A DNA stretch of 64,000 nucleotides. Origin: Chloroflexota bacterium. Its GTDB lineage: Bacteria; Chloroflexota; Anaerolineae; Aggregatilineales; Phototrophicaceae. Below the pieces are notes generated by a model. That model made no database searches and was not told the DNA's origin. It saw only the letters and a program-made list of their open reading frames with translations. A program made the translations under genes and the position numbers. Of this stretch, positions 17,172 to 26,114 are shown piece after piece; within the stretch, counting starts at the first letter, position 1, and each line of letters opens with the position of its first letter. The stretch lies in the NCBI GenBank assembly GCA_011523545.1, contig WTGN01000014.1, forward strand, positions 29,254-93,253. Reading direction: 5' to 3'.

Positions 17172-17240
17172 CGGCTTGTGACGGGGCGGGCTGCGTATCC
17201 CCCTCTTATTCACAGACTGATTTGATGTTTGGCAGAGAGG
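17172..17240 (+). repeat. Duplicated leader sequence (copy B)
   Basis: This is the second copy of the block order at 15672-15735 (CGGCTTGTGACGGGGC, TTCACAGAC, TTGATGT..GCAG). It lies directly upstream of the metalloprotease gene at 17247. The blocks are nearly identical and the spacers differ. Confidence 0.55.
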
Positions 17241-17246
17241 AAGACG

Positions 17247-18779
17247 ATGGTATTCCCTTACTACCCACGACCTAAAGATGATGAGCAAGAACCGGATGAA
17301 GAGCAACAACGTGAAGAATCGAGACGCCGTTTCAATCGAGCGCGTTTCGAACAGATTCGTCGGCGCCGGCAATTGCAAGATCGCACACAAACTCTTACAG
17401 AAGAACAGCTTGAATACCAGCACGACAGCGAGAGTTATAGGCGTCCCGCTTCTGCTCCAGTGTCAAGGCCAAGCACCCGTCCAACCCCAACTTCATCTCC
17501 TAATGATTATGCAGATCAACCTGGGTCGCAATCAAGCGGGCAATCATCGAGTTCAGATTCCGATGAACAAAGCCGATCGGGCTCTTCTCCGACTGAAGAT
17601 TCATCCGATGCCGATCGCGGAAAAGATGAAACGCGTGCTCAAGACGAGCTGTTGGATTTTGAGGACGGACAAGCGGACGATTATATTCCGGGATTGATGG
17701 CCGGTTTCGGTCCTAATCGACTGTTTGGGTTAAGCAACCCAGATGTGATTCGTGTGCAACAAGACATAGCACGGCGTCCGTTTATATTTCAGCATTGCTT
17801 TGCACATTCCGTATCACCTCAGATGGCTTTGGAATTCATATATGCGGAGCCTCCGAAGTTAAGTGAGAGCGAGTTGAGGTATTGCCGGCAAGAAGCCGAC
17901 CAGCAGATAAGAATTCGCGCAGGAATGGCCGATGGCGGCGCAGGCGAAGCGGATGTCACCGGCTTTACGAACAGTCGGTCTGTACTTAGATATGAAGAAC
18001 ATCTAAAAGACAAGTACGGATTTACAATCGAATGGGGCGAAGCGGCGAACGAGACAAATATGGCGGGGCAGCTGAACAACTTAGCAAAATCCGTCGCTCA
18101 CATCGTCAACTATCTGGATGTTGTCTATGCGGACGATCCGATAACAACGGGCATATCTGTTTTTCAGCAGTATTTCAGCCAAAATGAGCATGGGCAATTG
18201 AAAATTCAGCTTGGAGCGGACGCATTCTTCACCGAGAATTTTGAAAACATCTCGAAGGAAGATGCGCCGAACATCGGATATGTGCCGCTCAGCGGAACAA
18301 ACAATATGTATCTCGGAAGCAAGGTTGATGTTCCGACCATTGTGCATGAATTCGGACATGTTATCGATAGAAGTCTGAGTATTGAAGATGAGTATACGGC
18401 CACATGGGGCGCAGTTTTCCCTTGGCCTGACTGGATAGAAAACGTGGGCTTGCCTCTGAATGAACTCATATTGCAATATGGAATCGTCGGGTTCGCTGGC
18501 AAGCAGAACTTAACTGAAGAATTCTGGGCAGATCTATTCATGACGGCGGTGTTGGACTCTGTCATCGGCGGCCCGCTTTATGTCTATTCCTCCACGTATG
18601 AACGCATCCGGCAGCTTTCGGGATCAGAATTCGATCACTGCGAAGACCAAGCAGGACAGGAGGATTGCGCTCGTCGCCCAGTGCAATGGGTGGCGGAGGA
18701 GGACTATGCTATTTTGGGATATACAGCGCTGCCTAAGGACCAATTTCCGATTCTGTTAAGAAGTTTGCTAAGTGGATGA
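17247..18779 (+). CDS. Putative zinc metalloprotease with disordered N-terminus
   Basis: The product is a 510-residue protein with no signal peptide. Residues about 10-140 are low-complexity, first Arg/Glu/Gln-rich and then Ser/Pro/Gln/Asp-rich, and look disordered. The C-terminal half carries HEFGHVID (His at about 367 and 371), the HExxH zinc-protease motif, followed about 55 residues later by TEEFWADLF, a likely third-ligand Glu. ATG 17247 is preferred over an upstream TTG because AGAGAGG lies just before it. Sitting among tail genes, it could be a cargo effector or maturation protease. Function is inferred. Confidence 0.6.
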   Translation: MVFPYYPRPKDDEQEPDEEQQREESRRRFNRARFEQIRRRRQLQDRTQTLTEEQLEYQHDSESYRRPASAPVSRPSTRPTPTSSPNDYADQPGSQSSGQSSSSDSDEQSRSGSSPTEDSSDADRGKDETRAQDELLDFEDGQADDYIPGLMAGFGPNRLFGLSNPDVIRVQQDIARRPFIFQHCFAHSVSPQMALEFIYAEPPKLSESELRYCRQEADQQIRIRAGMADGGAGEADVTGFTNSRSVLRYEEHLKDKYGFTIEWGEAANETNMAGQLNNLAKSVAHIVNYLDVVYADDPITTGISVFQQYFSQNEHGQLKIQLGADAFFTENFENISKEDAPNIGYVPLSGTNNMYLGSKVDVPTIVHEFGHVIDRSLSIEDEYTATWGAVFPWPDWIENVGLPLNELILQYGIVGFAGKQNLTEEFWADLFMTAVLDSVIGGPLYVYSSTYERIRQLSGSEFDHCEDQAGQEDCARRPVQWVAEEDYAILGYTALPKDQFPILLRSLLSG

Positions 18780-18795
18780 GGTGGAGACGACAAAC

Positions 18796-19866
18796 ATGAT
18801 CATGCGACAATTGCTCCATACGGCTATCTGGACGCTGTTGCTCTGTGGCATCAGCTACGCGCAAGACAGAGGCTCGCCCTCTTCAATCGCTTGGAGCCCG
18901 GATGGCGAAACGATCGCCGTAGCCAGTACGAGCGGCCTCTGGCTCTTTGACAACGAATTTAATGAATTAGGCGCAGTGCGCATAGAGCATGGCAGGTCTC
19001 TTTCGAGATTAGTGGAGTGGAATGCTACGGGCGATCTTGTGGCTCTCGCAGAATTGTTCTTTGATCCAATCAGAGTTGTGGATATTGGCGAGCTGAGGGT
19101 CGTTACTGAAATATACGATGCCAGATCTTTGAGTTCTTTACGCTGGCATCCCTCAGCTAACCGCATAGTCAGCGGAACTTTCTTTGGTGAAACGCGAATC
19201 TGGGAAGCCATAACGGGCGAAGAAGTCTTCCACTTTGACAGCCACGCATTGTATCCAAACGACGGTAAGTATCACGAAACGATGGGCGTATGTTGGTTCA
19301 ACGACGGCGCGTTAATCATTGTGTTGGAAGAGAGAATGTTCATTGTCGACGTTGATAAAGAGTCGATATTGAAGGAATTTGGACCAGACGCATTCTTTAG
19401 CGCGCACGTGGAGTGCAATCCTGAGCATGAGATCTTGTCACGTCATGGACAACTATTTGATCTTGAAACCGCCACACTGACTTGGGACTTTCTGCAAGAC
19501 AGTGAACATAACGACCCTGGTCCGCATCCTGAGCCGGTCGCGGTTAAATGGTCCCCGGATTCACGTCTCATTGTAGCTAACTTCACAGGATGCCTCATAC
19601 GTGTTTATGATGGTCGCACCGGCAAACTCATTGCGGAAATGCCTGGGGGCACAAGTAACTTGGGCGCATCACCCTACTATTTCGTGGATTCAATAGATTG
19701 GCGCCCCGATGGCAGTCGGTTTGCGGTCGTCGGAGATTACGGCATTCGCGTGTGGGACAGTGAGACATTTGAATTGCTCCTGCGATTTGATGGTTTTGGC
19801 GAGCATCCAAATGTCGTGGCGCGGATGGAAAAGGGCGAGAAGCCTCGTATAGAACCGTGTCCCTAG
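18796..19866 (+). CDS. Exported WD40-like beta-propeller protein
   Basis: This protein of about 356 residues has a signal peptide (MIMRQLLH, hydrophobic core, ISYAQ) and repeated WD40-type blades: SSIAWSPDGETIAVAS, SLRWHPSANRIVSG, VAVKWSPDSRLIVAN, SIDWRPDGSRFAVVGDYGIRVW. It should act outside the membrane as a binding scaffold. The ATG at 18796 follows GAGGTGGAG. An exported propeller in a tail-gene cassette is odd and suggests a cargo or insertion. No enzymatic residues are evident. Confidence 0.7.
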   Translation: MIMRQLLHTAIWTLLLCGISYAQDRGSPSSIAWSPDGETIAVASTSGLWLFDNEFNELGAVRIEHGRSLSRLVEWNATGDLVALAELFFDPIRVVDIGELRVVTEIYDARSLSSLRWHPSANRIVSGTFFGETRIWEAITGEEVFHFDSHALYPNDGKYHETMGVCWFNDGALIIVLEERMFIVDVDKESILKEFGPDAFFSAHVECNPEHEILSRHGQLFDLETATLTWDFLQDSEHNDPGPHPEPVAVKWSPDSRLIVANFTGCLIRVYDGRTGKLIAEMPGGTSNLGASPYYFVDSIDWRPDGSRFAVVGDYGIRVWDSETFELLLRFDGFGEHPNVVARMEKGEKPRIEPCP

Positions 19867-19996
19867 CGGAGACTTGGTGGCCATGCATCGGGAAAGGAGA
19901 TTGAACCAATTTAGGAATGCGAAACATGCATCACAGACATCACTTCGACGCGGCTAGTATCGCATCTGACGCTCAATAGAAGAAAGGAACGAACAA

Positions 19997-21562
19997 ATGG
20001 CAACAAGCTGGACAATAGCGATCGATTGGGATCGCAACGGGGACTATAGCGGGGAACACGATGATATTACTCAACGTGTTCTATTGGCCGAGTGGTTTGT
20101 GGGGATGCAGCGTCCTTACCAACTCACAGCGGATGGTTCGACGCTGCTGATACGTCTAAACAATGTGGACAAGCGCTTCTCACCGGAGAATAGCAGCAGT
20201 CCTCTAACGGGAAAATTGGCGCCGCTGCGCCCGGTGAAGCTCGAATCGAATGACGGGACGACTACCCGTACTCACTGGTCCGGTTGGATCGCCACGATTC
20301 TTCCTGTGGGCGGGAAGTATGGCAATCGCCAAGTCTATATCATCGCCCACGGCGCGATGCAATTCCTGAAGGCGACCGAGACCAAGATCGAGCTGCAGGA
20401 GAACCAGCGCAGCGACCAGATCATCGACGCCCTGATTCAAGAGGTCATCTTCCCGCCGGCGCTGAGCGATTCCTGGGTGCTGGGCGATCCCGACCGCAGC
20501 AAGCTGGGCGAAACGACCAAGCTGGCCGACCTGACCACCTACAGCGACTTTGAAGAAGGCGTGCTGACGCTGAACATGGCGGGCGACAACTGGGTGCGCC
20601 AGGGCGGCTATTCGGATGAAGAGAAGGACACCTTCGATGTTTACCGCGGCATCCGCGACGTCACGGCGGCCGAGCGGGGCAAGTTCTTCTTCGACCGCGA
20701 TGGCAAGGCGGTCTTCTGGAACCGGCATCACATCCTGGACAAGATCGCGGTCGACACCCGCTTCGATGACGCCATGACCGATATGAAATACACCTTCGCC
20801 AGCCTGGATCAGACCAAGAACGAGGTCATCGTCACCTGCCATCCGCGCACAGTGGCGGCCGCGCCGTCGGCCTTGTGGGAGTTGAAGGACGCCGTGATCC
20901 GGGTGGCGCCGGGCGCGCGGCGCGAGGTCTACGTCAAGTACAAGGACGAGAAGGACAAGCGCATCGGCGGCAAGGATGTCACGGTCGAGGATGTGACGTT
21001 CCTGCAAGGCACGTGCCGGGTTGAGGTCGAGGCCAAGGCCAACGGCGCCAATCTGGTCTTCAAGAACGAGAGCGACAGCCGGGAAGCGGTGGTCGAGAAG
21101 TGTGTTGTGAAGGGGCGCAAGATTGTGGATGAGGGGCAGATGGACGCGCGCGCCATCGACCAGGAGAGCATCACCTTCTTCGGCCGGCGCACGATGAATA
21201 TCAACCTGCCGTCCATTGATGACCTGGATCAGGCGCAGTACATCGCCGACTTTGAACGCAACCGGCGCAAGACGCCCTTCGGCCTGGCGCAGATGATCAC
21301 GCTGCAGAGCCACGCCGAGAATGGCGGCGGGCGTCACGCCGATCAGCTAGGGCTGACCATCGGCAGCCTGATTGAGCTGCGCGAGACGCAGACCGATCAT
21401 GACGGGACCTACTTCATCATCGGCGAAGCGCATGAGCTGGCGGGCGGGGGCAAACACTGGACGACCACCTGGTATCTGGAGCCGCAGGTCGAGACGCCGC
21501 GCTGGAAGCTGGGCGACACGGTCCGCGGCAAGCTGGACACGAGCACCTATCTGGCCTATTAG
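19997..21562 (+). CDS. Phage tail / baseplate-like protein
   Basis: This 521-residue protein begins WTIAIDWDRNGDYSGEHDDIT and contains LNNVDKRFSPENSSSPL and RPVKLESNDGTTT. That N-terminal pattern is met in siphophage-type tail proteins that bridge tube and baseplate. AAGAAAGG precedes the ATG. The second half is rich in short Lys/Asp motifs and ends in a beta-rich domain. From about 20340 its codon use is more GC-rich than in the genes at 17247 and 18796, consistent with a mosaic cassette. Confidence 0.6.
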   Translation: MATSWTIAIDWDRNGDYSGEHDDITQRVLLAEWFVGMQRPYQLTADGSTLLIRLNNVDKRFSPENSSSPLTGKLAPLRPVKLESNDGTTTRTHWSGWIATILPVGGKYGNRQVYIIAHGAMQFLKATETKIELQENQRSDQIIDALIQEVIFPPALSDSWVLGDPDRSKLGETTKLADLTTYSDFEEGVLTLNMAGDNWVRQGGYSDEEKDTFDVYRGIRDVTAAERGKFFFDRDGKAVFWNRHHILDKIAVDTRFDDAMTDMKYTFASLDQTKNEVIVTCHPRTVAAAPSALWELKDAVIRVAPGARREVYVKYKDEKDKRIGGKDVTVEDVTFLQGTCRVEVEAKANGANLVFKNESDSREAVVEKCVVKGRKIVDEGQMDARAIDQESITFFGRRTMNINLPSIDDLDQAQYIADFERNRRKTPFGLAQMITLQSHAENGGGRHADQLGLTIGSLIELRETQTDHDGTYFIIGEAHELAGGGKHWTTTWYLEPQVETPRWKLGDTVRGKLDTSTYLAY

Positions 21563-21673
21563 GGATCGAATCGGTGAGATGAGGCGGCATGACAGGGCCC
21601 GTGTCATCTCACTGCTTCAGCTATCTCCACAGCAAGCAGCAAACAGCATCTTTGAAGTCGTCCGAACGCCCGA

Positions 21674-21754
21674 GCCAGAACCTACTACGACACGCCGGCC
21701 GCGGTTGCCGAGCGCTTTATTGACCCGCTGAGCCAGATTGCGGCTGCTGTCTAG
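21674..21754 (+). pseudogene. C-terminal gene fragment after the tail cassette
   Basis: A short open frame reading ARTYYDTPAAVAERFIDPL and ending at TAG 21752-21754 looks like the true end of a protein. No matching N-terminus lies upstream. It is likely the remains of another cassette gene whose body was deleted. Confidence 0.35.
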
Positions 21755-22592
21755 GGTATGGGACGGGCGCGTTGAAAACAGCGCCGTTCGGCATGGAAAG
21801 CTCGTCATTCTTTCGTCATCATGCCATTCAACCGGTTCGGTACAGCTGGAAACAGAAACGGAAATGTCATTTGTTTGTGAAAATTCGGTTGAACTAATGG
21901 TGGTATAAGGGGGGCCACTTTGTTTGCGTTAAGCAACTGGACAGCGAAAACGTAATCGTAGGCGGAAATCCTGCCATGAGAGCGTCTGATGAAACGGCTC
22001 AGCGAGGCCGCAGAGGCCCTGAGCGATGGACTGACTTAGGGCAAGCTAGCCGACTTATCCACAGCGAAGACCGCGATTACGATTGTTCAAGATTTCCAGC
22101 AACAGAGTATAAGCGAAGCTCATGTTCTCGGCCGAGTCGACATTATTGGCTTCATAACTTGCCCTCCGTTCGAAGGCATACCGGGCGAGTTCAAAATTAG
22201 CCTGGGCGGAACTTGCTCGTGTCGGCCAATACGCTCGCAGTGCCGAAGCTAGTCGTCTTATCCGCATGTCTGGCTTTTCGATTCCTTGCCCTTTCCTCTC
22301 GGGGCTTGGCTTGGTTCACACAGACTTAGAACTGCGCGGCGGGGGTTGGCAAATGCAGGCAAACGTGTGAGGGCGTCTATTGTCGATGCTCAAGACCGCA
22401 GGACAAGGGCATTTCGTTCGATGTCGCGCCTAGCGTGACCGCGCTTTTTCTGCTGGATTTGCCGGCCAACCCAGTCCGGTCGACTCGTTGTCCCACTCTT
22501 TGTTATCATCGATAGAGATCTCGGCGACGCGCGCTGCCTGATCACAACTTGTCTGCGGCGGGATTTCGCGCGGCCGAAAGGGAGCATGGGCA
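21755..22592. other. Intergenic region, no recognised gene
   Basis: About 840 bases lie between the tail cassette and the histidine kinase gene. A 70-codon minus-strand frame (22055-22267) rich in Ala, Arg and Glu is conceivable as a helical protein fragment, but it has no family match that I recognise. No RNA gene or terminator stands out. Confidence 0.4.
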
Positions 22593-24851
22593 ATGGCAGA
22601 AACTTGGACCGCGGTCGACGGACTGCAAGCGGATATTGAAGAACTGAGAAGCAGCAACGTCTGGTTGTCGGTGGCTCCGGTGACTCCGATAGCCTTCGTG
22701 ATTTATGTATTCGCGGCGCGCTTGCCGGACCCCGCAACCGGGACCCTGCCCGGACTTATTTTGCTGCTGCTGACGCCGGCTGTCTGGTGGCTGGTACATA
22801 AGTCACATTATCGCGCCGCCGCGGTGGCGCTTGTTTCGGGATTGATCTGCGTGAATCTGCTGCTGATCGAAGGGACTATTCTGGAAGAAACGGTGATGTT
22901 CCTGGCCTTGCCGGTGGGATTGTCCGCCGTGCTGATTGGCGCCCCCGTCGCCACTGTTGCGGCCGTCGCCTGCACCTTTTATCTGCTGTTCGGAGCCTCA
23001 CAGATCGACGCGGTTCTGCGTAGCGTTTCGGTCATCAATCTTTGGGCGACGCTCGGGATGATCTGGCTATCGTCTCGCCCGCTGCTGCTGGCCAGGCAGT
23101 GGTTTGAAGATAGCTATGAGGAGAGCCGCGCGGCCCTGGAAAAGAGCCGCGATTATCAGTTTCAGCTACGACAAGCGATGGACGATCTGACAGAAGCCCA
23201 TCACCAACTCACGCAGCTGAACCGGATGGCTCATGACCTGCGCCATCAAGCGGACGAGGCGCGCCGCTCCAAAGAGCAATTCGTCGCCAACGTGAGCCAC
23301 GAATTGCGTACGCCGCTCAACATGATTATTGGTTTCAGCGAAATGGCGCTAAACTCGCCGGCAACTTATGGACCGGACATCCCCCAAGCGTTGCTGGCGG
23401 ACCTGGAGATCGTGTTGCGCAACAGCCAGCACCTGTCGAGCCTGATTGACGATGTGCTCGATCTGAGCCAGATTGAAGCGGGACAAATGGCTTTGATGAA
23501 GGAGCGCGCCGCGCTCAGCGAGATCGTAGACGAGGCGGTTACGGCGGTGCGCCCCCTGTTCGACTCTAAGGGATTGACCTTGCGCCGCGATATTCCGTTG
23601 AATCTGCCTGAACTGTATTGCGATCGCGTACGCATCCGGCAAGTCTTGCTCAATCTATTGAGCAACGCGGGCCGCTTTACTGACCGAGGCGGCGTGCGGA
23701 TTCGCGCGCGCCAGGAAGACAAGGCGATCATCGTCAGCGTGGCTGACACCGGTCCCGGCATCAGCGCTGATGAAATGGACGAGATCTTCAAACCCTTTCA
23801 GCAGATTGATGGCGCCATCCATAGTCACTGGGCGGGCAGCGGCTTAGGGTTGAGCGTCAGCAAGCATTTCGTTGAATTGCACAAAGGCAGGATGTGGCTG
23901 GAAAGCGAGCGAGGACTGGGCGCAACCTTCTATTTCCGCTTGCCGGTTGGAGAAGTCACCTCAGCGACAGCTGATGGCATGATGCGCTGGTTCTCGCCTT
24001 ATTCGACCTATGTTGAGCGGACTCGCATTCCATCGCTTCCCGCGAGCGCGAATCGTCCGCGTCTGATCGTGGTTGAAGACGGCAGCGCCCTAAGCAGACT
24101 ACTCTCCCGCTACTTGAACAATGTCGAGTTGGCGCCGGTGACCAGCGCGGAAGATGCGCTTGAGGCGATAAAGGCCTTTCCGGCACAGGCGCTGCTGGTG
24201 AACGCGACGTCGGTGGGGGAAAGCCTGGGGCGGATCGAAAATGAAATCGCCTTGCCCTTTGGACTGCCGGTCATCGTCTGCTCGCTGCCGGACCTTGGCG
24301 CTGCCGCCGATTCCCTTAGCGCGGACGACTACTTGATCAAGCCGATCTCGCGGGAGGATCTGCTGGCGGCGCTGGATCGCCTTGAGAATGAGGTCAACAC
24401 GATTCTGATTGTGGACGATGAGCCGGATGTATTGCGCTTGTTCCGGCGCATGCTGGCATCGGCCGGGCGGAATTACCGCGTGCTGCGGGCGTCCAGCGCG
24501 AGACAGGCGCGGCAGATCATGGTTGATACGACGCCGGATGTGGTCTTGTCCGACCTGATCATGCCGGAGCAGGACGGCTATCAGCTTATCGCGGAGATGC
24601 GGGCAGATCCGGCGTTACGGGATATTCCAATCATGGTCATATCGGCGCGCGACCCCTCAAGCCAGCCGACCGTGAGCAAGTCGCTGGCCGTCGTCCGCGG
24701 CGGCGGCATTAGCATTGCCCAGCTTCTGACGATGGTGGAGTCGCTGGTCAGCGCCTTATCCCCGGGGGCGGTCAACTTGCGCGTCGAGGGCGGCGAGGAG
24801 CCCGCGCTGGCTGAGGGGCTTGCTCAGGAAGCCAGCGGCGCCCAGGCTTAG
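22593..24851 (+). CDS. Membrane hybrid histidine kinase with two receiver-type domains
   Basis: This 752-residue protein has five or six membrane helices at about 25-165, a coiled coil at about 175-230 and a HisKA domain with phospho-accepting H236 (VSHELRTPL). The HATPase domain shows N358, DTGPGI and GSGLGL. The first receiver domain (about 490-595) has Asn where the phospho-acceptor Asp should be (LLVNATS), so it is probably inert. The second (about 603-715) has the DD pair and D654 (LSDLIMP). It senses an unknown signal at or in the membrane. The 3-prime 96 bases overlap the convergent gene at 24756. Confidence 0.93.
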   Translation: MAETWTAVDGLQADIEELRSSNVWLSVAPVTPIAFVIYVFAARLPDPATGTLPGLILLLLTPAVWWLVHKSHYRAAAVALVSGLICVNLLLIEGTILEETVMFLALPVGLSAVLIGAPVATVAAVACTFYLLFGASQIDAVLRSVSVINLWATLGMIWLSSRPLLLARQWFEDSYEESRAALEKSRDYQFQLRQAMDDLTEAHHQLTQLNRMAHDLRHQADEARRSKEQFVANVSHELRTPLNMIIGFSEMALNSPATYGPDIPQALLADLEIVLRNSQHLSSLIDDVLDLSQIEAGQMALMKERAALSEIVDEAVTAVRPLFDSKGLTLRRDIPLNLPELYCDRVRIRQVLLNLLSNAGRFTDRGGVRIRARQEDKAIIVSVADTGPGISADEMDEIFKPFQQIDGAIHSHWAGSGLGLSVSKHFVELHKGRMWLESERGLGATFYFRLPVGEVTSATADGMMRWFSPYSTYVERTRIPSLPASANRPRLIVVEDGSALSRLLSRYLNNVELAPVTSAEDALEAIKAFPAQALLVNATSVGESLGRIENEIALPFGLPVIVCSLPDLGAAADSLSADDYLIKPISREDLLAALDRLENEVNTILIVDDEPDVLRLFRRMLASAGRNYRVLRASSARQARQIMVDTTPDVVLSDLIMPEQDGYQLIAEMRADPALRDIPIMVISARDPSSQPTVSKSLAVVRGGGISIAQLLTMVESLVSALSPGAVNLRVEGGEEPALAEGLAQEASGAQA

Positions 24852-25979
24852 GGCCAGATCGCGCTGCGGCAAGATGGTGCAGACGATGACGGGCCGGTCG
24901 CCGAGGTCGGGATGCGCGCGAAAGCGGCCGAGCAGCTCCCAGCCGTCAATGTCTTGCAGCAGCACATCCAGCAGGATGACATCGGGCATGGTCTCTTCGG
25001 CCAGCGCCAGCGAAGCTGCGGGATCGCTTTCGGCCAGCAGTCGGTATTGTGTATCAGCGGTGTAACGCTGAAGCAGCTGCAGCGTATCGGGATTGTCATC
25101 GATCGCCAGCACGGTAATCTGCCTGTCAGTCGGCAGCGTGAGGCGCAATACGCAGACTTGATCGCCGACCGAATCCGAATTGTGATGCAGTGATCCGCCA
25201 GAGAAACCGACCAGCTCGCGCGCCACGCTTAAGCGCTCCGCCCCCATTTCAGCCGCCGTCGAAGCCAGCGCGCCATAGCCGCTGACCGATACCGACACAT
25301 GCCGCTCGCCCGGCTGATGCTCGGCGCGGATGACCAACTGTCCTTCCTCCAGCCAATCCAGGGCTACCGTGAGGATGTTCAGCAGCGCCTGCCGCGTCGG
25401 TACCAACTGCAGGGCCAGCTTTGGCAGCCCTTCGCTCGGCTCGTATGCGTACTCAATCTCGGATGACTGAAGCACCGGTTCGGCGGTATCCAGAGCCGAT
25501 CGAATCAGCGTCTCAACTGCCACCGATTCGCGGGAGAAAGCAGCCTGTGACCAAGCCAGCTCGTCACCGAGCGCTTGTGGTCTCGGCGCTTTGGCTGGCT
25601 GGTCGCTTGCCAGCTTGTAGCGCGTCCAGATAAGGTCCGCCAGCACAGCCAGCGCCCGTTTTTCCTGCCGGCGCAACTGGCGCACGCTCAGACCCAGATC
25701 GGCGCCGACTTCGAACTGTGTAAGCTGTTCCGTAAAGCGACCGTGCAGGATATGATAATAGCGCCAGGACCTTGATTGAGCCGGCACATCATCGGCCGGT
25801 TTGAGCGATTCGATAGTTTCCAGCAAGAGGCGCCGCAGGGCGACGATGGCGTCGGCGCGCGTCTCCAGACCGAGGAGCGCCATCAGCCGGCTGTCGCGCA
25901 GGGCGGCCGGATCGTACAAGTGCGTCAGCGCCGCGCGCAACTCATGTTCAAAGGCAGAGCGGTCAATCTCCGTTGTCAT
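24756..25979 (-). CDS. Response regulator with HTH-like N-terminus and degenerate ATPase-like middle
   Basis: This 407-residue protein has an N-terminal helix-turn-helix-like segment (TQFEVGADLGLSVRQLRRQEKRAL, about 87-110). The middle (about 140-285) resembles a histidine-kinase ATPase domain that has lost the key N and G boxes. The C-terminal receiver has DD at 294-295 and phospho-acceptor D338 (VILLDVLLQDIDG). It runs tail to tail with the hybrid kinase, its probable partner. It may also influence the importer operon starting at 26115, from which it diverges. Confidence 0.85.
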   Translation of the reverse strand: MTTEIDRSAFEHELRAALTHLYDPAALRDSRLMALLGLETRADAIVALRRLLLETIESLKPADDVPAQSRSWRYYHILHGRFTEQLTQFEVGADLGLSVRQLRRQEKRALAVLADLIWTRYKLASDQPAKAPRPQALGDELAWSQAAFSRESVAVETLIRSALDTAEPVLQSSEIEYAYEPSEGLPKLALQLVPTRQALLNILTVALDWLEEGQLVIRAEHQPGERHVSVSVSGYGALASTAAEMGAERLSVARELVGFSGGSLHHNSDSVGDQVCVLRLTLPTDRQITVLAIDDNPDTLQLLQRYTADTQYRLLAESDPAASLALAEETMPDVILLDVLLQDIDGWELLGRFRAHPDLGDRPVIVCTILPQRDLALSLGAAGFLSKPLSQRGLLAALDAQVDRPRG

Positions 25980-26064
25980 GTCCTCTGTATGTCCGCTATA
26001 TGTCCGCTGCTAGTCCAAATCTCAATCCGAAGGGATGTCCATTACGATAGTATCCAATAGTGAA

Positions 26065-26090
26065 GCCAAGCGCATCTTGTCAAGCTTGGC
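26065..26090 (+). promoter_or_regulatory. Leader hairpin before sugar-binding-protein gene
   Basis: GCCAAGC at 26065-26071 pairs with GCTTGGC at 26084-26090, followed by ATAGTCTTTT and then the GGAGGAG ribosome site of the gene at 26115. The stem plus short U-run could be an attenuator or leader structure. The pairing is only 7 bp. Confidence 0.4.
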
Positions 26091-26114
26091 ATAGTCTTTT
26101 GGAGGAGAAGAAAG

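Noticed and set aside
20204..21337. Long open frame (377 codons) on the minus strand opposite the tail-like gene at 19997.
   Set aside because: It lies wholly antisense to a better supported gene, has no ribosome site, and its composition is the mirror of the GC-rich codons on the other strand.
21755..22592. Small helical minus-strand frame (22055-22267) as a gene.
   Set aside because: No recognisable motif, no ribosome site and no neighbour context; left as a note.
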